Positions 1 through 7,367 of a stretch of 29,606 nt of DNA are shown one piece after another. Every line of letters begins with the position of its first letter. The first letter of the stretch is position 1. The stretch covers positions 1 through 29,606 of the forward strand of contig JAJZCJ010000007.1 in the NCBI GenBank assembly GCA_021846145.1, written 5' to 3'. Origin of the DNA: Bacillota bacterium. Its GTDB lineage: Bacteria; Bacillota; Bacilli; Alicyclobacillales; SLC66. The notes under the pieces were generated by a model. It had not been told where the DNA came from, did not search any database, and worked only from the letters and a program-made list of their open reading frames with translations. The translations under genes and the position numbers were made by a program.

Positions 1-67
1 AACAGTCGGGCCGTTATGTGCAATAGTGCGTCAAGTTAAAAATGTGATAATGTTTTTATCATAGGCT

Positions 68-84
68 GTTCCTGTCATAGGAAC
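68..84. promoter_or_regulatory. Inverted repeat upstream of truncated epimerase
   Basis: GTTCCT-N5-AGGAAC is a perfect 6-5-6 inverted repeat about 105 bp before the truncated epimerase start. It could be an operator. No regulator in the window is obviously linked to it and I cannot place a -35/-10 pair nearby, so the call is weak. Confidence 0.2.
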
Positions 85-188
85 CTGTGATCGCTGTCAC
101 CTAAAAAAATAAAAGACCCTAGCAGCACTAAAAGGAAATTGTGCTAGTCCTAATTATCCGAATGTTCATAATAAAGGAGTGACGTACA

Positions 189-563
189 GTGTCGAAGGTT
201 CTTGTTCTGGGAGGCACCCGATTTTTTGGGAGACAGTTAGTAAGTAACTTGATTGACCACGGACGCAGTGTGACAATTGCAACTCGTGGTAAGGCAGAGG
301 ACAATTTCGGGGATTCCGTTGAGCGACTCGTTGTCGACAGAGGTGACCCGTCACGACTACTGTCTGCCATCGGAGATACTGAATATGACATTGTTTTTGA
401 TCAGATTTGTTACGCACCCAATGATGCCTTTGTTGCCGTTGAAGTGTTTAAAAACCGAGTCCAGAACTATGTTTTTACCTCGTCGATGGCTGTGTACCGG
501 GATAGTAATGAGGCATGGGTGGAAGAGTGGTTACCGAACGTGATTCAACATTTAACTAGTTAA
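189..563 (+). pseudogene. Truncated NAD(P)-dependent epimerase/reductase, N-terminal Rossmann part only
   Basis: The 124-residue product begins with a Rossmann nucleotide-binding motif (VLVLGGTRFFG, residues 4-14) and continues through the beta-alpha pattern of extended short-chain dehydrogenase/NAD-dependent epimerase proteins to a 'FTSSMAVY' segment, where the catalytic Ser region of this family lies. Family members are usually near 280-330 residues. This one stops soon after that point (VIQHLTS then stop), so the Tyr/Lys catalytic half is absent. The GTG start is supported by AAAGGAG ending about 9 nt upstream. I find no clear continuation of the epimerase in the next 300 bp, so a deletion or replacement of the 3' part is more likely than a single frameshift. 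It is probably non-functional. Confidence 0.7.
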
Positions 564-819
564 CTATTTCCATTTTTAGAACATCATTGAAAGATCTGAA
601 CAACCTCGTCCGCGAACACGAAAGGATTTTGTATGAAAATGCAGTCTTCTAGCCGGGTACCTTGAGGGACTATCGGGCAGCATTGTTGAATAAACTGTCC
701 AGATTCGAGTTTCGGATTATGAGAAGGGTTTCATCAAGGAAGTATGAAAGTAAATGGGTTCACGTGGCAAAAGTTACCCAGCGTGTTTGTGCAGCAATGG
801 TTTGCGTACAAACTGTTTC
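564..819. other. Non-coding stretch, possibly decayed DNA
   Basis: Between the truncated epimerase and the MarR promoter there are only short open stretches without ribosome binding sites. One short run (from about 589) could encode a charged peptide ending at a TAG near 651, and a second runs in another frame to about 820. I recognise neither. The stretch looks like decayed coding DNA next to the broken epimerase gene. Confidence 0.3.
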
Positions 820-848
820 TTGACAAGCTTTTTATATTTAAATATAAT
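820..848 (+). promoter_or_regulatory. Consensus sigma-A promoter of the MarR gene
   Basis: A perfect TTGACA (820-825) and a perfect TATAAT (843-848) are separated by exactly 17 bp. Transcription would start near 855, about 20 nt before the MarR start codon, giving a very short leader. A promoter this strong in front of a repressor gene implies tight repression. Confidence 0.85.
832..847. promoter_or_regulatory. Perfect 16-bp palindrome over the MarR promoter, probable operator
   Basis: TTATATTTAAATATAA is a perfect palindrome covering the promoter spacer and five bases of the -10 box. MarR proteins bind such symmetric AT-rich sites as dimers and often repress their own genes, so autoregulation by the adjacent MarR protein is the natural reading (inference). 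Confidence 0.55.
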
Positions 849-876
849 CATCCTAAAAATGCAGTAGGTGTTCGCA

Positions 877-1290
877 ATGGAGTTAGATCAATGTCTCAAT
901 TTTTTGTTGGCCAGGGCACAGCAAACAGTCCACCAGTATTTTAAAAGCAGGCTTGCTGAATTCGATGTGACTCCAGTCCAATATGGCATTTTAAATTGTC
1001 TTTGGCGAGATGATAATTTATCCCCAAAGCAAATCGCTGAGAAACTTTTTCTAGACAGTTCAACAATCACCGGTATCCTTGACCGACTTGAAAATAAAGG
1101 ACTTCTTATGAGGAAATCCGACCCCAATGACCGGAGGGCACTCAGGGTTGCCTTAACGGAACGAGGGATCAAGCTGCGGGAACCTATAGAAAAAGCGATA
1201 ATAGAAGCAAATCAACATTATTTGGGAGCCTTTGGCCAGAGTGATTATGAAAGGTTAGAAGAATACCTTAAAAAAATAGCGGATAGTTAG
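877..1290 (+). CDS. MarR family transcriptional regulator
   Basis: The product of about 137 residues has the MarR layout: an N-terminal dimerisation helix, a winged helix-turn-helix (LSPKQIAEKLFLDSSTITGI, then LDRLENKGLL) and a wing with the family signature DPNDRRALRVALTERG, followed by C-terminal dimerisation helices. Length is typical. I prefer the ATG at 877 because AGGTG (866-870) lies 6 nt before it; an in-frame GTG at 868 would overlap that site. It has its own consensus promoter overlapped by a palindrome and is closed by a hairpin terminator. The adjacent oxidoreductase has a separate promoter carrying a different symmetric element, so this protein may control both. The ligand is unknown; MarR proteins near quinone or enoyl reductases often sense electrophiles or phenolics. 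Confidence 0.9.
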   Translation: MELDQCLNFLLARAQQTVHQYFKSRLAEFDVTPVQYGILNCLWRDDNLSPKQIAEKLFLDSSTITGILDRLENKGLLMRKSDPNDRRALRVALTERGIKLREPIEKAIIEANQHYLGAFGQSDYERLEEYLKKIADS

Positions 1291-1291
1291 A

Positions 1292-1325
1292 ACACCCGGG
1301 AAACTCTTGGGTGTCTTTGTTTTAT
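1292..1325 (+). terminator. Rho-independent terminator after the MarR gene
   Basis: ACACCC (1292-1297) pairs with GGGTGT (1309-1314), extendable inward by G-U and G-C pairs to 9 bp with an AAACT loop. It is followed by a T-rich tail (CTTTGTTTTATT). It separates the regulator from the next gene. Confidence 0.75.
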
Positions 1326-1354
1326 TCCAAGACGATTTGTATAAAAATATCTTG

Positions 1355-1384
1355 TTGACAAACTATTAGCTAACAAACAATAAT
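1355..1384 (+). promoter_or_regulatory. Promoter of the YhdH-like gene with overlapping regulatory element
   Basis: TTGACA (1355-1360) is followed by an imperfect -10 (AATAAT, 1379-1384, spacing 18). Inside lies TTAGCTAACAAACA (1366-1379), which matches 13 of 14 bases with an element at 14811-14824 in front of the DoxX gene, and includes the palindrome TTAGCTAA. A bound regulator would block RNA polymerase. Confidence 0.55.
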
Positions 1385-1417
1385 GGGATTAGGAAAACGA
1401 GTAAAGGAGGATTCCCA

Positions 1418-2410
1418 TTGCAAAAATTTCGCGCTCTGTTGGTTAATAAAACGCCCGATCTTTTTTCTGTTGACATTAAAGAGCTTAGTCTGGATGATTT
1501 GCCGCAGGGAGACCTGACGGTGCGTGTTGCTTATTCCAGCGTGAATTATAAAGACGGATTAGCCAGCATTCCCGATGGTCGCATTATAAAGTCCTATCCC
1601 TTTATACCGGGAATCGATTTGGCTGGGACGGTGGTTTCCTCCCAGGATGCCCGCTTTCATGAGGGGGACGAAGTTCTAGTAACAGGATACGAGTTGGGGA
1701 TTACCCACTTTGGCGGTTTTAGCGAGTATGCGCGGGTTCCCGTAGACTGGGTGGTGCCTCTTCCCGACGGCCTCACTTTAAAAGAGGCGATGGTTTATGG
1801 CACAGCGGGATTTACGGCTGCCTTATCCTTGCACAAGCTGGAAGTGTATGGAGGGTTAAAACCTGAAGTAGATCCAGTCCTGGTTACAGGTGCCACCGGT
1901 GGAGTGGGAAGCTTTGCGATTTCAATGCTGTCAAAGAAAGGCTATCATGTTATGGCCAGCACGGGAAAAGTAACGGAGCACGAATACTTAAACAGACTGG
2001 GAGCCAGTGAAATACTGGATAGATCACAGTTTTCACCCGAAGCCATTCTCCCTCTGGATAAGCAACTTTGGGCGGGAGCAATTGACCCTGTGGGTGGAAG
2101 AACCCTTGCCTATATTTTAAGCAAAATGAAATACGGAGGCTCTGTGGCCGCCTGCGGATTGACTGGCGGCACAGAGTTCCCCGCCACCGTCTATCCGTTC
2201 ATCCTAAGGGGTGTTAACCTCTTCGGCATCGACTCGGTCTTCTGTCCGATGGATCTACGGGTTAATTTGTGGCAGCAAATGGCCGACGAATTAAAACATG
2301 CCAATCTTATGGAGGACATCGGTCAGGAAGTAACCCTTGATGAACTACCGGGCGTATTATCAAACATACTAGAGGGAAAAATCCGGGGACGAACTATCGT
2401 CACGATGTGA
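1418..2410 (+). CDS. yhdH: YhdH/AcuI family NADPH-dependent quinone/acryloyl-CoA oxidoreductase
   Basis: This 330-residue zinc-independent medium-chain dehydrogenase/reductase shows the YhdH/AcuI signature SSVNYKDGLA near residue 40, followed by PGIDLAGTV, a quinone-reductase type 'VYGTAGFTAALSL', and the nucleotide-binding motif VTGATGGVGS around residues 156-165. The C-terminal GRTIV ending is also typical. Family members reduce acryloyl-CoA or small enones with NADPH, so detoxification of reactive alpha,beta-unsaturated compounds is a fair expectation; the substrate here cannot be read from sequence. The TTG start at 1418 is supported by AAAGGAGG (1403-1410). It is a single-gene unit with its own promoter and a strong terminator, next to a MarR regulator that may control it. 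Confidence 0.9.
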   Translation: MQKFRALLVNKTPDLFSVDIKELSLDDLPQGDLTVRVAYSSVNYKDGLASIPDGRIIKSYPFIPGIDLAGTVVSSQDARFHEGDEVLVTGYELGITHFGGFSEYARVPVDWVVPLPDGLTLKEAMVYGTAGFTAALSLHKLEVYGGLKPEVDPVLVTGATGGVGSFAISMLSKKGYHVMASTGKVTEHEYLNRLGASEILDRSQFSPEAILPLDKQLWAGAIDPVGGRTLAYILSKMKYGGSVAACGLTGGTEFPATVYPFILRGVNLFGIDSVFCPMDLRVNLWQQMADELKHANLMEDIGQEVTLDELPGVLSNILEGKIRGRTIVTM

Positions 2411-2480
2411 AAATCAGAACGTTCATACAAGCCTATCAAGCAGACCACTTTCATGTGGAAATATATATAGAAAATAATGA

Positions 2481-2513
2481 AGTCCGTTCACTATTAAGTG
2501 GGCGACTTTTTTA
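2481..2513 (+). terminator. Rho-independent terminator after the YhdH-like gene
   Basis: An 11-bp stem with one bulged C (AGT-C-CGTTCACT against AGTGGGCGACT) and an ATTA loop is followed directly by a run of T. It ends the oxidoreductase transcript about 70 nt after the stop codon. Confidence 0.85.
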
Positions 2514-2868
2514 TATACAGAGATGTACATTCTCCAATCTGAAAAATAATAGATTCCAATCGTTTACTATTGCGTACTTGGGGGGCGTTAGCGACAGAAG
2601 AATCCTTCGATAAAACTGGATAAATATCCAAAAATACGTGTATAGGCGCTGGTTTGTTTACATTCTTAAGTGGATCATTTGAATATGTCTCTGAACACCT
2701 TAAGTTAAGTCTTTGGTCAGTATTATTTCCGCTGACCTTGTTGGACGATTGATCATTGTGGAACTTGACAAACAGTAGGGACGTAATTGTTCGTGGCTTC
2801 CACCCACTTCGGCAGGAACGGCTTACCACTAAGAGTGGGGGCAATTACCGAGGAATGGAGGTTCAAGC
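2514..2868. other. Stretch without a recognisable gene
   Basis: Several open stretches occur but none has a ribosome binding site or a recognisable product. A TTGACA occurs near 2764-2769 and could serve the small ORF at 2869, but no convincing -10 is visible. Otherwise I see nothing here. Confidence 0.3.
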
Positions 2869-2991
2869 GTGAAGTATATCCTTGCTCATCCGACGCTGAT
2901 CATGCAGTTGGCTACATTTGTCGTTCATACAGTGCATACGGGAATGGTGAAATTAGGGGAAGCTTTGGTGCTGATGTTAGGCGGGATTTAG
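2869..2991 (+). CDS. Small hydrophobic 40-residue protein, unknown
   Basis: A GTG start is preceded at ideal distance by GGAGG (2857-2861, 7-nt spacer). The frame encodes 40 residues, beginning MKYILAHPTLIMQLATFVVH and ending LVLMLGGI. It is hydrophobic with three His residues and could span the membrane once. I recognise no family. The strong ribosome binding site is the main support; the surroundings look eroded, so it may instead be the start of a broken gene. Confidence 0.35.
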   Translation: MKYILAHPTLIMQLATFVVHTVHTGMVKLGEALVLMLGGI

Positions 2992-3126
2992 TGTTATGCT
3001 TTGAACAAAATCATGATTAGCCGATATAAAGTATACTCCTAACGCGAAAAGAAAAGCTCTAGAAAATGCTGAGTCATCGGGCTTTTCGGAACAATTTTAA
3101 TATCAGATGATAGGGTTTGGGTCAAA

Positions 3127-3170
3127 CTTCCAAGCTGATAGCGTGGGTTCGATTCCCATCACCCGCTCCA
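3127..3170 (+). tRNA. 3' half of a tRNA-Gly(TCC): probable attachment-site scar
   Basis: From the anticodon loop CTTCCAA (anticodon TCC at 3129-3131) the sequence follows a tRNA-Gly to its 3' end: anticodon 3' strand GCTGA, variable region, T-arm GTGGG-TTCGATT-CCCAT, acceptor strand CACCCGC, discriminator T and encoded CCA (3168-3170). The matching 5' half (GCGGGTG acceptor strand, D-arm, 5' anticodon strand) is missing; only TCA of the anticodon stem is kept before the loop. Such 3' fragments are typical of the distal att site left when an element integrates into a tRNA gene by a tyrosine recombinase. No integrase is visible here. Given the orientation, the element would have lain to the left. 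Confidence 0.75.
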
Positions 3171-3217
3171 ATAAAAGCATTGCGTGTTTTTTGGTATATA
3201 TAAGGTGGTGGTTATTG

Positions 3218-3313
3218 ATGAGATTCCTACCAGCCGCACCAAAAATGAAGAAACGAAGACCAGCGCACCGCGGAGTCCTAGATTCTCGAAAAAGTAATAG
3301 GAGGTTGATCTAG
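3218..3313 (+). CDS. Possible 31-residue basic peptide
   Basis: ATG at 3218 follows AAGGTGG (3202-3208, 9-nt spacer) and opens a 31-residue frame rich in Lys/Arg (KMKKRRPAHRG in the middle). No family is recognised. It lies just after the tRNA fragment and may be chance coding. Confidence 0.2.
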   Translation: MRFLPAAPKMKKRRPAHRGVLDSRKSNRRLI

Positions 3314-3314
3314 A

Positions 3315-3566
3315 CTACGATTCTAAAAAATCCTTTAACCACTCTAGTCTCGTGGCAATTCTTGCTATGAGGGCTTCTTGTGTCTCTGGTACATTGGACA
3401 TTTCTCGTGCCACCGTGATCAGTGCGTGAATACGTTCTGCTTCCCCGACACAAATGACCGCTTTATCCATGATTTGATCCAATTTTTTACTACGCAAAAT
3501 TTCCTCTGCACATTGGCAACTATCTATATGTCCACTACTGTTCTGAAATCCGAGGTGATCCTCCAT
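3315..3566 (-). CDS. Hypothetical 83-residue protein
   Basis: An 83-residue, probably alpha-helical, soluble and acidic protein. AAGGGGG lies about 11 nt upstream of the ATG, a slightly long but usable ribosome binding site. It contains a CQC motif near residue 18 and a long amphipathic second half (MDKAVICVGEAERIHALITV onwards). I recognise no domain. It sits downstream of the efflux gene on the same strand with a 47-nt gap, so it could be co-transcribed with it. Confidence 0.5.
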   Translation of the reverse strand: MEDHLGFQNSSGHIDSCQCAEEILRSKKLDQIMDKAVICVGEAERIHALITVAREMSNVPETQEALIARIATRLEWLKDFLES

Positions 3567-3613
3567 CTTTATTCGTTCCCCCTTGCGATTTTATCATGGT
3601 TAATATAAACGGG

Positions 3614-5197
3614 CTATTCCATTAGCAAGATTGCGTGTTGATCTTCTCTATCCACGCTATATTGCTTATCGTTAAAGAAGAAGGTGACGACAAGACAGAC
3701 CGCAGAGAGAATGGTACCTACTAAAAATGTGTCATTAAGAGCAGCTACAAATGCGTGTTGGTTCACCGCTTCGTTTAATATGGTAAGTGCAGTGAGATGT
3801 GCTTGAATAGGGGATAAGCCATGATATATAAGCTTAGACTGTATCACATTAAATTGAATTCCTTGCGGTGAAAATAATGTTAATCGGGAAATCATTTGAT
3901 GCTCGTGTACCGCGATCTGTTTTTCAAAGTAATATGTGAATACAGCAATCCCAAGAGATGAAGCCACTTGTCGGATGGTATTACTTAAACCTGATGCCTG
4001 ACTTAGTAAACGATGAGATAATCTATTCATGCCTGCCGTCATGATTGGCATTAAGGCCATCGTGGCACCAATCATCCGAAAAATGTAGAGAAATTGCATA
4101 TGATTCTCGGTTGAATTTACATTTAAGAAACAAAATCCGTAAGTGGCCACCACCGTCATAATTAGACCTGTAACCGCAATCAATCGTGCCCCAATTTTAT
4201 TCAGGAGTAAGCCACCTAACATCATAATGGGAGCAGACAACAGAGCAGCAGGTGTCATAAATTCTCCGATTTTAAGTGGGGTAAATGCCATTATATTTTC
4301 GAAAAATAATGGCAATAAAAACAAACTCACAAATATTGTGATTTGAATCAATGACGTTATAATAACGCTCAAGGTAAACAGATAATCCTTGAAAACTCGA
4401 AACTCAATTAAAGGTTTGTCTATCATCAATTCCACTGCAACCAAGAAAATTAATAATACCCCCCCAACTATTAAAAACGGATACACCGACAGAGAATTCC
4501 ATCCATCCGTAGAGACATTAGTTAATCCATATAGCAAACTAAATAATCCAGTAGTGGACAAAAAAAATCCCCAAACATCCAATTTCTCTGCTGACCCATC
4601 TGGGAAATTTTGAATGATTATAAACGAAAGTATGGTCCCAATAATGCCAAAAGGTATATTTATGAAAAAAATAAACCGCCAACTCAAATATTGAACAAAA
4701 TAGCCACTCAACAATGGACCAAATGCTGGGGCCAACATGATAGCAAGACCAAATACCCCCATCACCCCACCTCGTTTTTTAGGTGGAAAAATTTTATAAA
4801 TCAAGGTATTCGCTAAGGGCATTAAAAATCCACCGCCAAGCGCCTGAATAATTCGAAACAAAATCATCGCGGGTAAGTTTGAAGCAATTCCACACAAGGT
4901 TGAACCAATAGTGAAAAGGGCCAGAGAATATGTAAATAAGTTTTTTGTTCCAAGCTTATTTGAAAGCCAACTGGTGATAGGAATAGTAATACCACTAACT
5001 AGCATATAGGCAGTAAGCACCCACTGTATCTGGTTTATATTAGAATTCAGTGCGGGTTCCATCTTTGGAATTGCTACGTTCACAATACTGGTATCAAGTA
5101 CAGCCATAAATGTCCCAAGGATAAGGATAAAAAGCTGAAAGTATGGAGCTTTGATAACCCGTTCAACAGTCTCCGTGTTGTTCTGATCCAAAATCAT
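3614..5197 (-). CDS. EmrB/QacA-type MFS multidrug efflux transporter (DHA2, 14 TM)
   Basis: The 527-residue protein has the DHA2 drug:H+ antiporter plan of 14 membrane segments. TM1 carries the family signature LDTSIVNVAIPKM (residues ~34-46), the first cytoplasmic loop has a motif-A variant (LSNKLGTKNL), and TM5 holds the antiporter motif C (GLAIMLAPAFGPLLSGYF) followed by WRFIFFINIPFG. It would export hydrophobic or cationic toxicants. AGGAGG (5199-5204) leaves only 1 nt before the annotated ATG; codon 3 is TTG at 5191-5189 with ideal 7-nt spacing, so translation may begin there. The gene is divergent from a TetR gene, and an 11-6-11 operator covers its -35 box, a classic repressor/pump pair. 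Confidence 0.92.
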   Translation of the reverse strand: MILDQNNTETVERVIKAPYFQLFILILGTFMAVLDTSIVNVAIPKMEPALNSNINQIQWVLTAYMLVSGITIPITSWLSNKLGTKNLFTYSLALFTIGSTLCGIASNLPAMILFRIIQALGGGFLMPLANTLIYKIFPPKKRGGVMGVFGLAIMLAPAFGPLLSGYFVQYLSWRFIFFINIPFGIIGTILSFIIIQNFPDGSAEKLDVWGFFLSTTGLFSLLYGLTNVSTDGWNSLSVYPFLIVGGVLLIFLVAVELMIDKPLIEFRVFKDYLFTLSVIITSLIQITIFVSLFLLPLFFENIMAFTPLKIGEFMTPAALLSAPIMMLGGLLLNKIGARLIAVTGLIMTVVATYGFCFLNVNSTENHMQFLYIFRMIGATMALMPIMTAGMNRLSHRLLSQASGLSNTIRQVASSLGIAVFTYYFEKQIAVHEHQMISRLTLFSPQGIQFNVIQSKLIYHGLSPIQAHLTALTILNEAVNQHAFVAALNDTFLVGTILSAVCLVVTFFFNDKQYSVDREDQHAILLME

Positions 5198-5269
5198 TCC
5201 TCCTGATTTACGGCAGCACGCACATGATAAAAAACAACATTGTGTTTGTTAACGATCAATATGTAGTTT

Positions 5270-5298
5270 ATAGTAGAGGTGGTACTATTGATTGTCAA
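5270..5298 (-). promoter_or_regulatory. Sigma-A promoter of the efflux gene
   Basis: On the minus strand TTGACA (5298-5293) and TACTAT (5275-5270) are separated by exactly 17 bp. The -35 box lies inside the TetR-type inverted repeat, so bound repressor would exclude polymerase. Confidence 0.8.
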
Positions 5299-5312
5299 TC
5301 AACAATCAATAG
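5285..5312. promoter_or_regulatory. TetR-type operator, perfect 11-6-11 inverted repeat
   Basis: CTATTGATTGT (5285-5295), a 6-nt spacer and ACAATCAATAG (5302-5312) form a perfect 28-bp inverted repeat in the intergenic space between the efflux pump and its divergent TetR gene. It overlaps the pump -35 box and lies about 75 bp before the TetR start, so it can serve both directions. Confidence 0.8.
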
Positions 5313-5385
5313 CGTTATGTTGGTTATACAACTAAATGATCAAATGGTCGGGTAATGACTAATAAAGGCACAAAGAGGCGAGGAA

Positions 5386-5979
5386 ATGATGGAGAAAAAA
5401 ACAGATCGTCGAGTTTTACGTTCTATGAAGATGTTACGTACTGCGTTGGTGCGTGAAATTGAGGAAAAGGATTACGATGTGATAACCATTAGCGATATCG
5501 TGAAACGTGCCGATTTAAACCGATCAACATTTTACGCACATTATCAAGACAAGCATGACCTTCTTCAACAAAGTGTAAGAGACGTCTTTGCGGAACTGAC
5601 GGATGGACTTCAAGAGTTCATATCTCCCAATAGATCCAAATTATCGAAAGCAGAAAAACGAGTAGCCATGGTAAAAGTGTTCGAACTAGTCATGGAAAAT
5701 GCGGATTTTTATAGGGTGATATTGCTGATAAAAGGGGACTTAAAATTCACAAGTCAACTTGAGGAAGTATTCGCTTCCATGATTGCGAGTCATGTTTCTC
5801 AGCTTGATTACGAAAAAAATGAAGAAGAGATACCGATGGATTTGTTCTATGCTTATGCTACATCATCAATTATTGGAATAATCAAGTGGTGGATCAAAAG
5901 TGAATTAAAATATAGCCCCTCATTTATGGCATCAAAATTAGAGCAATTAATCACGGAAGGGTCTAAGCTCTATGATTGA
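5386..5979 (+). CDS. TetR family transcriptional repressor of the adjacent efflux pump
   Basis: The 197-residue protein has an N-terminal TetR helix-turn-helix (ITISDIVKRADLNRSTFYAHY, residues ~35-55, then KHDLL) and a helical C-terminal ligand/dimerisation domain of the YfiR/TetR_C_7-like type, including a WW-containing helix (IIGIIKWWIKSELKY). GAGGCGAGG precedes the start, which may be either of two consecutive ATG codons. The divergent placement and the shared perfect operator indicate that it represses the efflux gene and probably itself, releasing on binding a toxic ligand that cannot be identified from sequence. Confidence 0.92.
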   Translation: MMEKKTDRRVLRSMKMLRTALVREIEEKDYDVITISDIVKRADLNRSTFYAHYQDKHDLLQQSVRDVFAELTDGLQEFISPNRSKLSKAEKRVAMVKVFELVMENADFYRVILLIKGDLKFTSQLEEVFASMIASHVSQLDYEKNEEEIPMDLFYAYATSSIIGIIKWWIKSELKYSPSFMASKLEQLITEGSKLYD

Positions 5980-6011
5980 ATTCAGTTTGAATGTTTTCAT
6001 CGCATCGAATA

Positions 6012-7367
6012 TCAGGTGAACGGGTGCGGTAATGTCACTTTCACACAGGTGCCGCGACCAATCACACTTTCAATATCAACACGTCCGCCGTGTGCGTGTA
6101 CGATTTCTGCGACGATGGCAAGGCCTAGTCCGGTACCTCCCGTATCGCGCTTGCGCGACACATCAACACGATAAAACCGTTCTAATACGTGAGGAAGGTG
6201 CTCGGCTGCAATACCTGGACCCTCGTCACACACGATCAAGACAACCTCTTCGCTTTCCGCAATAGGATGTGCAGACAGCGTAATGAGAGAATGGGGCGGA
6301 ACGAAGCGCAGGGCGTTGGAGAGAAGGTTCAGAAGCACTTGTGTCATCCGCTGAACGTCCATTTGAATCCTCATTGCGGGGGGAGAGATGAGGATTGTTA
6401 CACGAATGCCTTTGCTGTCTAATTCTACACGAAAGCGCTCAATAATCCCCTCCATCCACGGCCTGGTTTCGACGATTTCCGATTCCAAGATAAGGTCACC
6501 TGCCTGCGCATCGTTTAACTGCTGAAGATCAGCTAATAGCTTCTCCATGCGCATGATTTCTTCATATAATATGATCCGACTCGATTCGTCAAAAGTGTAC
6601 AGTCCACACTGAATGGCTTCAAGACGTGTGGCGATGATGGTCATCGGCGTACGCAGTTCATGATGTAAATCAGCAAGCAGTTTTTCACGCGCTGTTTGCG
6701 CTTTGATCAACTCCGCACGTACAAATTCGATGGCGAGCGCAACGTTACTCACTTCCCGATCGGTCACTGTCGGTAATTTCACCACATACCCTTTTTTCCT
6801 GATGTCGCGCACAGCAATCGACAGTTGTTCAAGAGGTTTCAGAAAACGGCGAAGAAAGAGAACACCCACGACAGTCGCTGACAACACGACGATGAACAGG
6901 ATTAGCAGCAGCAACTTCATGGATGAAAACTCGATGCGACTCTGCAAGTTTTGTAATCGGACTGGCGTAAAGCTCTGTACCTGTAATTCACCCACCTGTC
7001 GTCCTTGCACTTTAATCGGAATCATGTTCCATAGTCCGTGAAGCAGTGTGGATGTGTCATGGTCAAAAATCACCCGTCCATCAGCACGAACAACAAATCG
7101 AGTCGTATTATGCAGGAGACCATCCGTGGGCAATGTGGGTCTTCCGCTTGTCAGTCCGGTAGGGGTACTGCGTAAAAAGGACCACGAATGCTTATGATCC
7201 ACATACAGGAGCCCTAACAGAACTGCCCAGTCGCTTACTTGATCTCGCTGTGATTTGGCCGCATAGGAAGTAAAACCACGTTCGAAAACCCACTGCGAAC
7301 TGAAGAAATCAACGACTGACACGATCAGCGACACAATTAGAAGTAGGGCGATCAGGCGTGAACGCAT
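6012..7367 (-). CDS. Sensor histidine kinase (HAMP/HisKA/HATPase_c)
   Basis: The 451-residue membrane kinase has TM1 at residues ~4-22, an extracytoplasmic segment of ~120 residues, TM2 at ~151-172, a HAMP linker, then the HisKA dimerisation domain with H-box LHHELRTPM (phosphoacceptor His236). The HATPase_c domain has N-box LLNLLSNALRF, G1 DEGPGIA, F-box LERFYRVD and G2 GGTGLGLAIV; all key motifs are intact. Its ATG overlaps the response-regulator stop (TGATG), so the pair is translationally coupled. The external domain resembles no sensor I can name. The pair is divergent from a UgpB-like ABC importer, suggesting it senses the transported solute or phosphate/carbon status; this is inference. 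Confidence 0.93.
   Translation of the reverse strand: MRSRLIALLLIVSLIVSVVDFFSSQWVFERGFTSYAAKSQRDQVSDWAVLLGLLYVDHKHSWSFLRSTPTGLTSGRPTLPTDGLLHNTTRFVVRADGRVIFDHDTSTLLHGLWNMIPIKVQGRQVGELQVQSFTPVRLQNLQSRIEFSSMKLLLLILFIVVLSATVVGVLFLRRFLKPLEQLSIAVRDIRKKGYVVKLPTVTDREVSNVALAIEFVRAELIKAQTAREKLLADLHHELRTPMTIIATRLEAIQCGLYTFDESSRIILYEEIMRMEKLLADLQQLNDAQAGDLILESEIVETRPWMEGIIERFRVELDSKGIRVTILISPPAMRIQMDVQRMTQVLLNLLSNALRFVPPHSLITLSAHPIAESEEVVLIVCDEGPGIAAEHLPHVLERFYRVDVSRKRDTGGTGLGLAIVAEIVHAHGGRVDIESVIGRGTCVKVTLPHPFT

Noticed and set aside
3107..3217. Open frame running through the tRNA-Gly fragment
   Set aside because: Its first 20 codons are tRNA sequence, there is no ribosome binding site and the product has no family character.
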